A DNA stretch of 55,733 nucleotides from Psychromicrobium xiongbiense (GCF_030271165.1 NZ_JASSZH010000002.1:1-55733); one strand, 5' to 3'. Counted from the first letter of the stretch, positions 1 through 8,908 are shown. Notes: generated by a model not told the origin, from the letters alone. Translations and numbers: made by a program.

Positions 1-2059
1 GCCGGATGACGGAACCCTTGGGTTGTAGACCGGTCTTGTCCTGGCCCACCACTTTGCCCAGCAGGGGCGTCCCGTAGGTATAACTGACCTTCACGTCGAA
101 GCCAAGCCCCTTGAGGGTGGCCACGGCATCGGCCTCATCTTTGCCGAAGGTATTCGGGGCGGTCACCATTTCCGGCCCCTTGGACAGAACAAGGGTCACG
201 CTGCTGCCCTTGGTGAGGGTCCCGTCGACCGGCGTCTGGGACACCACGGAGCCGCTGGGCACGCTGGAACTGAAGACCTGTTGCGGATCAATGGCCGCTA
301 CCAGCGAGAGCGCCTGGAGCGCCTTGGTGGCCTCCGCCTGCGTCTTTCCCACCACTGAGGGGACAGGAATCGGCGTGGGCCCCTTGGAGACCACCAGATC
401 CACGGCCGTGTCGGTGCGCACCATCGTCCCCGGTGCCACGGCCTGTTCCAGCACCTGGCCTGCCGGAGCGGTGTCGTCGTAGCGTTCAGTGACCTTACCC
501 GCCACGAGATGGGTCGCCGTGAGGCTGTTTCTCGCATCGGCCAGTGCGGAGCCGACCAGCGGCGGGACGGCATAGAGCACCGGGCCGGAGGAGACCAGCA
601 GTACGACGCCCTGGAACTTCCGCTGTTCGGTGTGGGCCACCGGCTCCGAGGTGACCACATGGCCCTGGCCGATGATTTCGTCATTGACCTGCCGGATGGT
701 GGCTGTGAAGCCGAGCTGGGTCAGCTGGGCGTTGGCCTCTGCCACTGTCTTGTCCCGCAGGTCGGGAACGGTGGCCAGTGCTCCGGGCCCGGCACCGAAG
801 TACCAGCCCGCAGTCGCCCCCAGCAGGGCAAGGATCAACACCAGAATAAGCCAGATCCAGCCACGGCGGCGGGTGTTTCCGCGGTGCAGGGTAGCGGTCG
901 GGGTCGCGGCAGCGCGGGCGGCAAGCCGCGCCGCCGTTTTCGCTTCCTGGCGTTCCTCGCGCCGTGCGGTGGCTTGGAGCGCCCGGGCACTCGGTGCCTT
1001 GACCCGGGGTGACTCATCGGTATCCACGGTCAGCCGCGCGCGGGAGGGCATGGCGGTGGTGGGAGCGGTCAGTGGTGCCTGGGGAGCTCTCTGAATGAGC
1101 TGGGTGGCAGCCGGCCAGATCGCCTCTGGCGGCCCGATGGCCTCCGTGGCGGAGGGCAGGAACTCGGTGGTCGATGGCTGGCCCGCCCGGAAATCCAGTT
1201 CAGCGTCGGAGAGCGTGGAACGGATATGGCGAAGCTCGCCCAGCAGGGCTCCGCCGTCGGCGGGGCGGTTCTCCGGGTCCGGATCGGTGCACCAGCGAAC
1301 CAGCTCATCAAGATCCGGTGCCAGACCAGGCAGAGCCAGAGAGGGGGCCGGAACTACCGAGTTCACATGTTGATAGGCCACCTGAATCGGCACCTCACCG
1401 ACAAACGGGGCGACGCCCACCAGCATCTCGTAAAGCATGATGCCGACCGCGTAGATATCGCTGCGGGTATCGGCCGTCCGGCCCAGAACCAGCTCGGGGG
1501 ACAAATAGGCTACCGTGCCGATCAGCGTTCCGGTGCTGGTGGTGGTGGTGACCGCACGTGCCAGGCCGAAGTCGGCCACCTTGATCCGGCCGTCATCGGC
1601 GATCAGGACGTTCTCTGGCTTAATATCCCGATGCACCAGATGCCCACGGTGGGCCGCTGAGAGTCCTTCGACAATGGGGTCCAGCAGGTCCAGAGCTTCG
1701 CGGGGGCTGAGCCGGTGCTTCTGGTGCAGCACGTCTCTGAGGGTGTGACCAGGCAGGAATTCCATCACCAGATAGGCCACCCGATGGCCTTCCCGCATCT
1801 CCTCACCCTGATCGAGCACCCCGACGACGTGGGGGTGGGAAAGCCGTGCGGCGGCCTTGGCTTCGCTGCCCAGCCGGTGCAGGAAGCTGGCATCCATACT
1901 CAGATGAGGATGCAGCACTTTGAGCGCCACGTCCCGTTCCAGGCGCAGGTCGGTGGCCCGGTAGACGGTGGCCATTCCACCACGCGCTACCTTGCCCAGC
2001 ACCTCGTACCGTCCGTCGACAATGCTGCCGACCAACGGTTCCGCCCCATACTCCTGCAC
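1..2059 (-). CDS. pknL: PASTA-domain Ser/Thr protein kinase (PknL/PknB type), C-terminus cut by window edge
   Basis: Membrane Ser/Thr kinase thought to sense cell-wall fragments and phosphorylate division or wall proteins. 686 codons are visible and the frame is open at position 1. Residues about 15-280 are a Hanks-type kinase: glycine loop GKVARGGMATV, Lys47 in ALKVL, catalytic HRD with Asp145, Asn150, DFG at 163-165. Residues 401-420 are a single membrane helix after a basic stretch, and from about 429 PASTA repeats follow; four are visible, the last incomplete. GTG 2059 is the first possible start because an in-frame TAG lies four codons upstream; a TAGGAT box lies six bases before it. It is divergent from an Rv2175c-type gene, the order seen for mycobacterial pknL and its substrate. 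M. tuberculosis PknL lacks PASTA repeats, so the symbol rests on context; a PknB-like paralogue is possible. Confidence 0.93.
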   Translation of the reverse strand, partial: MQEYGAEPLVGSIVDGRYEVLGKVARGGMATVYRATDLRLERDVALKVLHPHLSMDASFLHRLGSEAKAAARLSHPHVVGVLDQGEEMREGHRVAYLVMEFLPGHTLRDVLHQKHRLSPREALDLLDPIVEGLSAAHRGHLVHRDIKPENVLIADDGRIKVADFGLARAVTTTTSTGTLIGTVAYLSPELVLGRTADTRSDIYAVGIMLYEMLVGVAPFVGEVPIQVAYQHVNSVVPAPSLALPGLAPDLDELVRWCTDPDPENRPADGGALLGELRHIRSTLSDAELDFRAGQPSTTEFLPSATEAIGPPEAIWPAATQLIQRAPQAPLTAPTTAMPSRARLTVDTDESPRVKAPSARALQATARREERQEAKTAARLAARAAATPTATLHRGNTRRRGWIWLILVLILALLGATAGWYFGAGPGALATVPDLRDKTVAEANAQLTQLGFTATIRQVNDEIIGQGHVVTSEPVAHTEQRKFQGVVLLVSSGPVLYAVPPLVGSALADARNSLTATHLVAGKVTERYDDTAPAGQVLEQAVAPGTMVRTDTAVDLVVSKGPTPIPVPSVVGKTQAEATKALQALSLVAAIDPQQVFSSSVPSGSVVSQTPVDGTLTKGSSVTLVLSKGPEMVTAPNTFGKDEADAVATLKGLGFDVKVSYTYGTPLLGKVVGQDKTGLQPKGSVIR

Positions 2060-2065
2060 CCTTTG

Positions 2066-2071
2066 ATCCTA
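2066..2071 (-). promoter_or_regulatory. -10 box of the PASTA kinase gene, leaderless arrangement
   Basis: TAGGAT on the minus strand, then CAAAGG, then GTG at 2059. The expected transcription start falls on the start codon. No clear -35 is visible (TTCAGG lies 18 bases upstream). Confidence 0.6.
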
Positions 2072-2215
2072 GGCGGTGCCAGCAAAACCCCTGAAGTTCA
2101 ACACGGGCGCCGGAGCCCTTAGTTGGGCTCGGAACAGGGTGTTCGAGAGGACAGGCCTCCGGAAATCTCGATGCTCCGTGCCGCATTGACGCCCGGTTTG
2201 TGGCACTCTTGACGG

Positions 2216-2626
2216 GTGAGTACTGAGAACCAGCCTGCCGAGAATTCCGCCGAGAACAACCAAGCCAGCTCGAGCAGCCAGCTCGAAACACTGGTCAATG
2301 ACTGGCTGACCGTTCCAGACGTGGCAGAACGTCTGGGGATCAGCGTCACCCGGGTTCATTCGCTGCTCGCGGATCGCGTTCTGGTCGCTGCCCGCATCGG
2401 TGAGCGGAAGATCCGCTCGATCCCGGCGGCGTTCCTGGTCGATGGCGAGGTCCTCGACAGCCTGCGCGGCACGCTGTCGGTACTCCTGGATTCCGGCTAT
2501 CAGGACGATGACGCCATAATCTGGCTGTTCACCCCGGACGAGTCACTGCCCGGTCGGCCGGTGGATGCGCTGCATGCCGGTCGCAAGACGGAGATTCGTC
2601 GCCGCGCCCAGGCACTGGCCTGGTAA
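2216..2626 (+). CDS. Rv2175c-type helix-turn-helix DNA-binding protein
   Basis: 136-residue cytoplasmic protein. After a polar N-terminus of about 28 residues (many Ser, Asn, Gln) comes a winged-HTH-like segment with WLTVPDVAERLGISVTRVH, then a C-terminal domain ending in RRRAQALAW. This matches the Rv2175c family, whose mycobacterial member is phosphorylated by PknL in its flexible N-terminus and binds DNA weakly. Here too it sits head-to-head with a kinase gene, 156 bp apart. The GTG start is preceded only by a degenerate CACTCT six bases upstream. It ends 37 bp from the convergent prenyl synthase. Target DNA is unknown; regulation by the neighbouring kinase is inferred from the family. Confidence 0.85.
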   Translation: MSTENQPAENSAENNQASSSSQLETLVNDWLTVPDVAERLGISVTRVHSLLADRVLVAARIGERKIRSIPAAFLVDGEVLDSLRGTLSVLLDSGYQDDDAIIWLFTPDESLPGRPVDALHAGRKTEIRRRAQALAW

Positions 2627-2663
2627 CAGGTACGGCCTGAGCTTTGCCCGACTGCGCAGCCGG

Positions 2664-3740
2664 TCAGGACGTCCGTCGGACGGCGGCGTACGCCATGGCT
2701 TCCAGAGCCGTTCTGCTGGAGTCATCCAGGGACAGCCCGGCGAGGGCCTCTGCTGCCTGGGCGCTGTACCGATCGATCAACGCTTCGGTAGCGGCGACTG
2801 CCCCGCAGTCGGTCATCAGTGCCCGGATCCGCTCAATATCGGCAGAGGACAGGTCCTCCCTGCCCAGGTTCTGGTCCAGGAAATGCGCCTGGGCACGGTC
2901 GGCGCGCTGCAGAGTGTTGGCCACCAGCACCGTGCGCTTGCCTTCGCGGAGATCGTCGCCCGCAGGCTTCCCGGTGGTTTCCGGATCGCCGAAGACCCCG
3001 AGCATGTCATCGCGCAGCTGGAAGGCCTCACCCAGCGGAAGTGCGAAAGCCGAATAACTTTCCAGCAGGGTCTGCGGTGCGCCCGCGAGGGCGCCGCCGA
3101 GCACGAGCGGATGCTCCGTGGAATATTTAGCGGATTTGTAGCGCACGATAGCCTGGGCCCTTTCCACGGCGCCCTGCACTCCTCGGCGTGGGCCAGCCAC
3201 TTCCTCCAGAATGTCCAGATACTGCCCGGCCATCACCTCCGCCCGCATCAGATTGAAGATCTGCCGGGCCCGGGCGCCATCGGGCACCTGGATGTTGGCG
3301 AAGAGCTCCTCGCTGTAGGACAGACACAGGTCACCGGTCAGGATCGCCGCTGCTTCGCCGAAACGCTCGGCATCCAGCGCCCAGCCCTGCTGCTGGTGCA
3401 CGGTGCGGAACTGTCGGTGCACGCTGGGAGCTCCGCGGCGGGTCTCCGAACGGTCGATGATGTCATCGTGGATCAGGGCCGCTGCCTGGAAGAGCTCCAG
3501 AGATGCACCCGCAGTGAGAATAGTGGAATCTCCCGTGGCGGACCCACCTGCCCCACGCCAGCCCCAGTAGCACAGCAGGGCACGCATGCGCTTGCCCCCG
3601 GAGGCCAGGGCGGAGATGGAGTCCACCAGGGCAGTGGCATCGCCGGAGATCCGGGACAGCGTGCGGCGTTGCTCCTCCAGGAACTCCTGAAGAGTGGCGG
3701 CCACACCCTCAAGGAACCAGGCAGAATCTGCGGAATTCAT
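2664..3740 (-). CDS. idsA: Polyprenyl (geranylgeranyl-type) diphosphate synthase
   Basis: Trans-isoprenyl diphosphate synthase that condenses isopentenyl diphosphate with an allylic diphosphate, supplying precursors for menaquinone side chains, carotenoids or other prenyl lipids. 358 residues, normal for the family. GGKRMR at 48-53 binds diphosphate; the first aspartate-rich motif is DDIID at 92-96, followed by RSETRRG; the second is DDMLGVFGD at 244-252. No insert precedes the first motif. Its ATG lies nine bases after the stop of the lipoprotein gene upstream, so the two are probably one transcript. Product chain length cannot be read safely from sequence; the idsA symbol follows the actinobacterial naming of this position. 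Confidence 0.9.
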   Translation of the reverse strand: MNSADSAWFLEGVAATLQEFLEEQRRTLSRISGDATALVDSISALASGGKRMRALLCYWGWRGAGGSATGDSTILTAGASLELFQAAALIHDDIIDRSETRRGAPSVHRQFRTVHQQQGWALDAERFGEAAAILTGDLCLSYSEELFANIQVPDGARARQIFNLMRAEVMAGQYLDILEEVAGPRRGVQGAVERAQAIVRYKSAKYSTEHPLVLGGALAGAPQTLLESYSAFALPLGEAFQLRDDMLGVFGDPETTGKPAGDDLREGKRTVLVANTLQRADRAQAHFLDQNLGREDLSSADIERIRALMTDCGAVAATEALIDRYSAQAAEALAGLSLDDSSRTALEAMAYAAVRRTS

Positions 3741-3749
3741 CGGTAGCAG

Positions 3750-4352
3750 CTACTTGAGAGAGGAAGGAGCGACGACGGCCCCGACGGTGAAGGTGTTCAC
3801 GCCATTGGTGCTGCTGATGGCGATGTTGATGGTGTCCTTGCCGTTATTGCGGACGAAGTCCTTAGAAGCCACCGAACCGACGGCATCACCTGCCAGGGCG
3901 GTAAAGCCCTGCGCCTGCAATGCCTGGGTGTAAAAGCCGACGATGTCGGCTGTGGCGGCGCTACTGGTGGCGACCAGGGACACGGTGGCCGGGTCTGAAC
4001 TGGAATCAACCGCACTCTGCAAGACCTGCGCGCCGGGCATCAGGGGGATTAACGTGGCGGGGAAACCCCCCACCAGGCCGCCGACGCTGGCACTCGCACC
4101 CGCGCTGGGCTGTGCCCCCGCTTTACTGCCGGATCCACTGGAGGTAGGGGCCGCAGAGCCGGAGGCGGTTCCGGTAGGAGAGGCCGAGGTACTGGCCGAG
4201 CCTGTGACGGCAGCAGAGCTGGTCCCGCTGGGGGCCGGAGTGCTGGGGGAGCAGGCGACCAGCAGGGCGGAGGTCAGCCCGAGGCTGAGCAGCCCCAGTC
4301 CCAGACGGCTGGAGAGCGAACGGCGGCCACGGTATGCCTCGGGTTCAGTCAT
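3750..4352 (-). CDS. Predicted lipoprotein, function unknown
   Basis: 200-residue exported lipoprotein. Residues 10-33 are a basic stretch followed by a hydrophobic signal (RLGLGLLSLGLTSALLVA), with Cys34 in the lipobox LVAC. Residues 36-80 are a Ser/Thr/Ala/Gly/Pro linker typical of surface lipoproteins. The rest is a small domain of about 110 residues ending VGAVVAPSSLK, with no family I recognise. A GTG at 4358 is also in frame. I prefer ATG 4352 because a TAGACT box ends exactly six bases before it, as in many genes here. It is first in a likely operon with the prenyl synthase and divergent from dinB. Confidence 0.8.
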   Translation of the reverse strand: MTEPEAYRGRRSLSSRLGLGLLSLGLTSALLVACSPSTPAPSGTSSAAVTGSASTSASPTGTASGSAAPTSSGSGSKAGAQPSAGASASVGGLVGGFPATLIPLMPGAQVLQSAVDSSSDPATVSLVATSSAATADIVGFYTQALQAQGFTALAGDAVGSVASKDFVRNNGKDTINIAISSTNGVNTFTVGAVVAPSSLK

Positions 4353-4358
4353 GCTCAC

Positions 4359-4364
4359 AGTCTA
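4359..4364 (-). promoter_or_regulatory. -10 box of lipoprotein-idsA operon
   Basis: TAGACT, then GTGAGC, then ATG at 4352. The spacing supports the ATG rather than the GTG at 4358 as the start. Confidence 0.55.
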
Positions 4365-4406
4365 CGGGCCAGCACTTTGAGCGCTGAAGCTGTCAGACCC
4401 CTCGCC

Positions 4407-4412
4407 TAGCAT
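4407..4412 (+). promoter_or_regulatory. -10 box of dinB
   Basis: TAGCAT nine bases before the ATG at 4422, so the leader would be only about two or three bases. No LexA-like operator was seen between 4365 and 4421. Confidence 0.45.
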
Positions 4413-4421
4413 GGACCTGTC

Positions 4422-5648
4422 ATGTCAGCACAGAAGTCATCCCTGGATTCCACCGCCGCCGCGCAGCACCGCGACTGCACCATTCTGCATGTGGACATGG
4501 ATGCCTTCTTCGTCTCCGTGGAACAACACCTGGACCCTTCGCTTTACGGCAAGCCAGTCATCGTCGGTTTTCCGCAGGGACGCTCGGTGGTGCTGTCCGC
4601 CAGCTATGAGGCCCGGCGTTTCGGGGTGAGCTCCGCGATGCCGATGTCACAGGCTCTGCGCCTGTGCCCACAGGCGACGGTGCGGAATCCTCGTCATCAG
4701 CTGTACTACGAGATTTCTGCGCAGATCATGGACATCTTCAGATCCACCACAGATGCTGTCGAGCAGCTCAGTGTTGATGAAGCCTTCCTTGACGTCCGCG
4801 GATCCATGCGTCGCCTGGGGCCGCCCCTGGAGATCGCGCGGATGCTCCGCCGGACGGTACGCCAGGAAACCGGTCTGACCGCCTCGGTCGGTCTGGCGAC
4901 CACCAAATTCGTGGCCAAAATTGCCTCGGCACGGTGCAAGCCTGACGGCCTGTTGTTGATCCCGGCAGCAGAGACAGTGGCCTATCTGCACACCCTTCCG
5001 GTCAGCGCGCTGTGGGGCGTCGGGGCAAAAACGCGGGAGGTTCTGGCGGGTCTGGGTATTCACACCGTGGCCCAGGCGGCCCAGACTCCGGTTGAGGTGC
5101 TGCGGCGTGCACTCGGTGCGCCCGGTGAGCACGTCCACCGCCTGGCCTGGGGAATCGACCCCCGGCCGGTGACGCCGCAACGGATCGAGAAGAGCATCGG
5201 TGCCGAGGAAACGTTTGAGGTCGATGTGCTCGATGACGAGATACTCCGCCGCGAGCTGTTGCGGCTGGCTCACCGCACCGCGCAACGGCTCCGCTCGGGA
5301 GGCCAGCTCAGCAAGACCATCAGTCTGAAACTCAGATACGCGGACTTCTCCGTCATCAGCCGTTCGCGGACCATCCCGGTGCCTCTGAACAGTGCGCAAC
5401 TGATCTATCGGGTGGCGGTTGGTCTGCTGGCTGGTCTGGGATCACGCCCGATGGCGGTGCGTCTGATCGGGCTACGGGCAGAGGGCCTGGAAGAGTCAGA
5501 GCAGGCTTCCGTGCAGCTCAGTCTGGACCGTCAGGACGACAACTGGCGCGAGGCAGAAGCCGCAATGGATGCCGTTGACCGGAAATTTGGCGCGCAACCG
5601 GTGAAACCTGCACGGCTCCTTTCCTCCCGTTCCGGGACAAAACCGTGA
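4422..5648 (+). CDS. dinB: DNA polymerase IV (Y family)
   Basis: Error-prone translesion DNA polymerase. 408 residues, slightly longer than the E. coli enzyme. Palm catalytic acids are Asp25 in HVDMDAFF and Asp119-Glu120 in SVDEAFLD; the fingers contain YEARRFGVSSAMP. Thumb HhH motifs follow (LWGVGAKTREVLAGLGI) and a full little-finger domain runs to about residue 380. The C-terminal QPVKPARLL resembles the tail that precedes the sliding-clamp contact in actinobacterial DinB, but a consensus QLxLF box is not seen. It is a single gene, divergent from the lipoprotein. Confidence 0.95.
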   Translation: MSAQKSSLDSTAAAQHRDCTILHVDMDAFFVSVEQHLDPSLYGKPVIVGFPQGRSVVLSASYEARRFGVSSAMPMSQALRLCPQATVRNPRHQLYYEISAQIMDIFRSTTDAVEQLSVDEAFLDVRGSMRRLGPPLEIARMLRRTVRQETGLTASVGLATTKFVAKIASARCKPDGLLLIPAAETVAYLHTLPVSALWGVGAKTREVLAGLGIHTVAQAAQTPVEVLRRALGAPGEHVHRLAWGIDPRPVTPQRIEKSIGAEETFEVDVLDDEILRRELLRLAHRTAQRLRSGGQLSKTISLKLRYADFSVISRSRTIPVPLNSAQLIYRVAVGLLAGLGSRPMAVRLIGLRAEGLEESEQASVQLSLDRQDDNWREAEAAMDAVDRKFGAQPVKPARLLSSRSGTKP

Positions 5649-5876
5649 ATTGCCCGGCAGCTTGCCGTTCAGCTCCCGTAGTCGACGCCCTCGGCGGCTT
5701 TCAGAACGGGCCGGAGAAGCCTATTCTTGAAGTACCGCAACAGTTCGATGACGGGGGAGGCTTTCCTTCATCATCGGATCAAGCACTATTGGGAACCAGA
5801 ACATGCCGTGGTCCGTTTGCTCAGTGAGCCGAAGACAGCCCAGCGTGTCGATGGCATTGACCTGAAGGAGGTCGTG

Positions 5877-6242
5877 ATGCCCCTGTCGGAGCACGAGCAG
5901 CGACTGCTCGACCAACTCGAGCAGCAATTGCATGAGACTGACCCTAAACTCGCCAGCACCCTGGGGGGCGAGCGAGGCCGGTCTCTGTCCACGCGGTACA
6001 TCATTTCCGGTGTATTGCTGAGCTTGGTTGGCCTCTTGGTGCTCCTAGCGGGCGTTGCCAGCCAAATGATCGCCATCGGAGTCCTGGGGTTCCTGATTAT
6101 GGGTTCCGGTGTCTACCTGGCCACTCTTCGACGCGGCGCGGATACCGGCCATGGTGACCACGGTGAAGGGGCAGCCAAGCCCAAGAGCAGTTTCATGGCT
6201 GGTCTGGAGGACCGCTGGGAGGAGCGCCGTCGCGAACAGTGA
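5877..6242 (+). CDS. DUF3040 small membrane protein
   Basis: 121-residue protein of the DUF3040 family, common just upstream of mraZ in Actinobacteria. It starts with the hallmark MPLSEHEQRLLDQLEQ, an amphipathic coiled-coil-like segment. Two hydrophobic helices follow at about 43-62 and 67-84, and the tail is charged (EDRWEERRREQ). An in-frame start exists at 5727, but AGGAGG at 5865-5870, six bases before ATG 5877, plus the family start decides for 5877. No biochemical function is known; association with division is only by neighbourhood. A terminator follows at 6329, separating it from the division cluster. Confidence 0.88.
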   Translation: MPLSEHEQRLLDQLEQQLHETDPKLASTLGGERGRSLSTRYIISGVLLSLVGLLVLLAGVASQMIAIGVLGFLIMGSGVYLATLRRGADTGHGDHGEGAAKPKSSFMAGLEDRWEERRREQ

Positions 6243-6328
6243 GCCACCCGGAGGCAATCCCGGGGTAGCGAACACCGCCTCGTAGTTCTTCCTGTCAGCT
6301 GTACGGCCATCGCATTCGATGGCGAGGA

Positions 6329-6355
6329 GGGCCCGGTCATTGACCGGGTCCTTTT
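6329..6355 (+). terminator. Rho-independent terminator after the DUF3040 gene
   Basis: Arms 6329-6339 and 6341-6351 (GGGCCCGGTCA / TGACCGGGTCC, one G-U pair) are followed by TTTT at 6352-6355. A second small hairpin (GCCATCG / CGATGGC) lies just before it at 6306-6323. The stretch 6243-6572 otherwise contains only the mraZ promoter region. Confidence 0.75.
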
Positions 6356-6500
6356 GTGTGCCCCGGCGCTCGAGCGGGCCGCTTCCTCCACCTCCCTCCA
6401 CTTTCCCCCCACCGGCTGACTTCCCGCTGATTCCGCGGGAGTTGACCAGAACCCTTCGGCTGACCTGGGCCCAGATCGTGTCGCCACGCCCACTGAACGA

Positions 6501-6532
6501 TTGACGGTGGAGGATTGTGGAGTAAAGTGGAG
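6501..6532 (+). promoter_or_regulatory. mraZ promoter with three MraZ-box repeats
   Basis: TTGACG (6501-6506) and TAAAGT (6523-6528), 16 bp apart, form a good promoter. Three identical GTGGAG copies start at 6507, 6517 and 6527, exactly one helical turn (10 bp) apart, filling the spacer and covering the -10. MraZ is known to bind short direct repeats of this kind upstream of its own gene and to repress the cluster. The predicted leader is about 38 bases. Confidence 0.75.
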
Positions 6533-6572
6533 CGAGTTAGAGGGTGATGGTGCGGAGAAGTGGGGTGACGCT

Positions 6573-7004
6573 GTGTTCCTGGGAACGCATTCGCCACGCC
6601 TTGATGACAAAGGGCGACTCATTCTTCCCGCCAAATTCAGAGACGAGCTGGCCAACGGACTGGTCCTCACCAGAGGGCAGGAACGTTGCATCTACGTCTT
6701 CAGCCAACGAGAGTTCGAACAGGTTCACGAGCAAATGCGGAACGCCCCGATTTCTTCGCGGCAAGCACGTGACTACATTCGAGTTTTTCTCTCCGGTGCC
6801 TCCGACGAAATGCCCGACAAGCAGGGGCGAGTGACGATTCCTGCGGCCTTGCGTTCCTACGCAGGGCTGGATCGTGAACTCGCAGTGATCGGTGCGGGAT
6901 CCCGCGCTGAGATCTGGGACGCCCAGGCCTGGGCGGATTACCTCACTGAGCAGGAGAACTCGTTCTCCGATACCGACGACAACCACATACCCGGCCTGTT
7001 GTGA
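6573..7004 (+). CDS. mraZ: MraZ transcriptional regulator of the division cluster
   Basis: 143-residue DNA-binding protein with two SpoVT/AbrB-like halves. Each half carries the conserved D-x-x-G-R-x-x-[IL]-[15 protein letters not shown] near the N-terminus and [15 protein letters not shown] in the second half. The frame is open from 6501, but GTG 6573 gives [16 protein letters not shown], the family start, and the usual length of 143. A longer start would also run through the promoter and operator. First gene of the dcw cluster, 174 bp before rsmH. Probably autorepressed through the boxes at 6507-6532. Confidence 0.96.
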   Translation: MFLGTHSPRLDDKGRLILPAKFRDELANGLVLTRGQERCIYVFSQREFEQVHEQMRNAPISSRQARDYIRVFLSGASDEMPDKQGRVTIPAALRSYAGLDRELAVIGAGSRAEIWDAQAWADYLTEQENSFSDTDDNHIPGLL

Positions 7005-7040
7005 AACCCCTGGCATGAGATCTCCAGCCGCCCTGCCCCA

Positions 7041-7066
7041 CCTGACGCACCTTCCCCGGTGTCAGG
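7041..7066 (+). other. Imperfect hairpin in the mraZ-rsmH gap
   Basis: CCTGACGCACC pairs with GGTGTCAGG with one bulged base, around a CTTCCCC-containing loop. No T-tract follows, so it is not a classical terminator. The 174-bp gap 7005-7178 holds nothing else that I recognise. Confidence 0.3.
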
Positions 7067-7178
7067 CGGAACGCAAGGTGCGGAGGGGGATCTGGTACCA
7101 GGGATACGCAGGCCATATCGGAGACCGGCTCGCCACGAGCCACCACAGAACAACGATCTACAGCAGCGGAGGAATCAG

Positions 7179-8168
7179 GTGAGCGAGACCCCACCCACCT
7201 CCGCCAGGCACTTTCCAGTTCTGCGTGCACGCTGCGTCGATCTGCTCGCCCCCGGGGTCGAACGGGCCCAGTCGCGAGGCGAACAGGCAGTTGTCATCGA
7301 TGCGACCCTGGGCATGGGCGGCCACTCGGAGAGCATTCTTCAGCGCTGGCCGGACGTCCACCTGATCGGCATTGACCGCGACACTCAGGCGCTGGACCTC
7401 GCGGGCGAGCGACTGGCCGCCTATCAGAACCGTACCGACCTGGTGCATGCGGTCTATGACGAGATCGACGAGGTGCTCGAGGATCTCGGTTTCGACCATA
7501 TCGACGGGGTGCTGATGGACCTCGGAGTCTCCTCCCTGCAGCTGGACGAAAAGGAGCGCGGTTTCGCCTACTCCTATGACGCGCCACTGGACATGCGCAT
7601 GGATACCGGCCGGGGGCCTAGCGCTGCTGAGGTGGTCAACAACTACTCCGAAGCCGAGCTGATCTCCATCCTCCGCAAGTGGGGGGAAGAGAAATTTGCG
7701 CCCAGAATCGCCCGGGCCATCATCGCTGCCCGTGGTAAGGCTCCGCTGAGCCGTACCGGAGAGCTGGTGGACGCCATCCGCTCGGCCGTTCCGGCTGCCG
7801 CGGCACGCACCGGGGGACACCCGGCCAAGCGCACGTTCCAGGCGCTGCGCATCGAAGTCAATGACGAACTGCGGGTGCTGGAACGCGCGGTTCCCCAGGC
7901 GGTGGATGCCCTCTCCCTGGGCGGACGGATCGTGATCATGTCCTACCACTCCCTGGAAGACAAGATCGTCAAGCACGTTCTCGCCCAGGGCGCCACCTCG
8001 CTCGCGCCCCCGCATTTCCCGGTCGAACTGGAAAACCAGAAGCCGGAACTGAAGATTCTCACCAAGGGAACTGAGACCCCCACCGCCGCTGAAATCGAGG
8101 AGAACCCTCGGGCAGCTTCTGCCCGGCTCCGCGCAGCTGAACGCATTCGACCCAGGAGGACCGCGTGA
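7179..8168 (+). CDS. rsmH: 16S rRNA (cytosine-1402-N4) methyltransferase
   Basis: SAM-dependent methyltransferase (MraW) that N4-methylates C1402 in the ribosomal P site. 329 residues. It starts near RHFPVL and has the SAM loop [14 protein letters not shown], the conserved [14 protein letters not shown], then PLDMRMD and [26 protein letters not shown] lies near the end. The open frame begins at 7059, but GTG 7179 has GGAGGAA at 7168-7174, four bases before it, and gives the family length. Its stop overlaps the ftsL start by 4 bp. Confidence 0.95.
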   Translation: MSETPPTSARHFPVLRARCVDLLAPGVERAQSRGEQAVVIDATLGMGGHSESILQRWPDVHLIGIDRDTQALDLAGERLAAYQNRTDLVHAVYDEIDEVLEDLGFDHIDGVLMDLGVSSLQLDEKERGFAYSYDAPLDMRMDTGRGPSAAEVVNNYSEAELISILRKWGEEKFAPRIARAIIAARGKAPLSRTGELVDAIRSAVPAAAARTGGHPAKRTFQALRIEVNDELRVLERAVPQAVDALSLGGRIVIMSYHSLEDKIVKHVLAQGATSLAPPHFPVELENQKPELKILTKGTETPTAAEIEENPRAASARLRAAERIRPRRTA

Positions 8169-8839
8169 AAGATACGGACCAGACCAGCCGACCCACCATG
8201 CGCTCGCTGCGGGCGGCCACTGCGGGGGGAGCAGCCCTCGATCTGGCGAGGCCACTGAGCAGTGCCAGCGAGAGCGCGGAGAGTGCGAGCCCGAGCAGCA
8301 CTCGCGCACCGCTGTCTTTGGTACAGGGCAATCCCAGTCGTTCACGGACCCCTTTTGTGGTCTTCTGCCTGATGGCCTTGATGGGTTCACTGGCCGCTGT
8401 TCTGGTGCTCAATATCGCGGTCTCCACTGGCCAGTATGAGATCGTGCAGCTGCGTGCTGAGCAGACATCACTGACCAAGGCGAACCAGGTTCTGGATTCT
8501 CAGCTGCAGTACATGCAGTCCCCGCAGAATGTTGCCCAGCAGGGTCTCAAAGCGGGTATGGTGGCGGCCACCACCATTGGGCAGATCGACATTGACCGTG
8601 GCATTCTCTCCGGCTCGCCGAAGCCTGCCGCAGCCAGTGCAGCGGATGCCCCGCCGCTGATCGCTGTTCCCACCGTGCCGGGCACCACCAGCCCCACGAT
8701 CGTCCCCGGAGGGCCCTCGAAGCAGGGCCAGCCGTTGTCAAACTTCGAGCCGAACGCCGCTGCCGCCGGTGCCCCGGCATCGGGAGCACTCAACGGCGGC
8801 ACGATCCCTTCTCCGAGCCAGAAGTCCCCACAGCACTAG
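8165..8839 (+). CDS. ftsL: FtsL-like divisome membrane protein
   Basis: 224-residue bitopic protein in the canonical ftsL slot between rsmH and ftsI. An N-terminal cytoplasmic region of about 62 residues precedes one membrane helix (63-85). A leucine-zipper-like stretch follows ([21 protein letters not shown]), then a long Pro/Ala/Gly/Ser periplasmic-side tail that is probably disordered. FtsL activates the FtsW-FtsI synthase with FtsB/FtsQ. The GTG start overlaps the rsmH stop (GTGA), preceded by AGGAGG. Primary sequence is weakly conserved, so identity rests on position and architecture. Confidence 0.82.
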   Translation: MKDTDQTSRPTMRSLRAATAGGAALDLARPLSSASESAESASPSSTRAPLSLVQGNPSRSRTPFVVFCLMALMGSLAAVLVLNIAVSTGQYEIVQLRAEQTSLTKANQVLDSQLQYMQSPQNVAQQGLKAGMVAATTIGQIDIDRGILSGSPKPAAASAADAPPLIAVPTVPGTTSPTIVPGGPSKQGQPLSNFEPNAAAAGAPASGALNGGTIPSPSQKSPQH

Positions 8840-8908
8840 CGACCTGCCGTTAGGCTCGCTTAAGCTCGATCATTTTCTTTACGCTCCGTTCCCTCTGAGG
8901 TCAGTGAT

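Noticed and set aside
6243..6500. Possible RNase P RNA or other structured RNA upstream of mraZ
   Set aside because: Two hairpins are present but the conserved RNase P core segments are absent; one hairpin has a T-tract and is a terminator.
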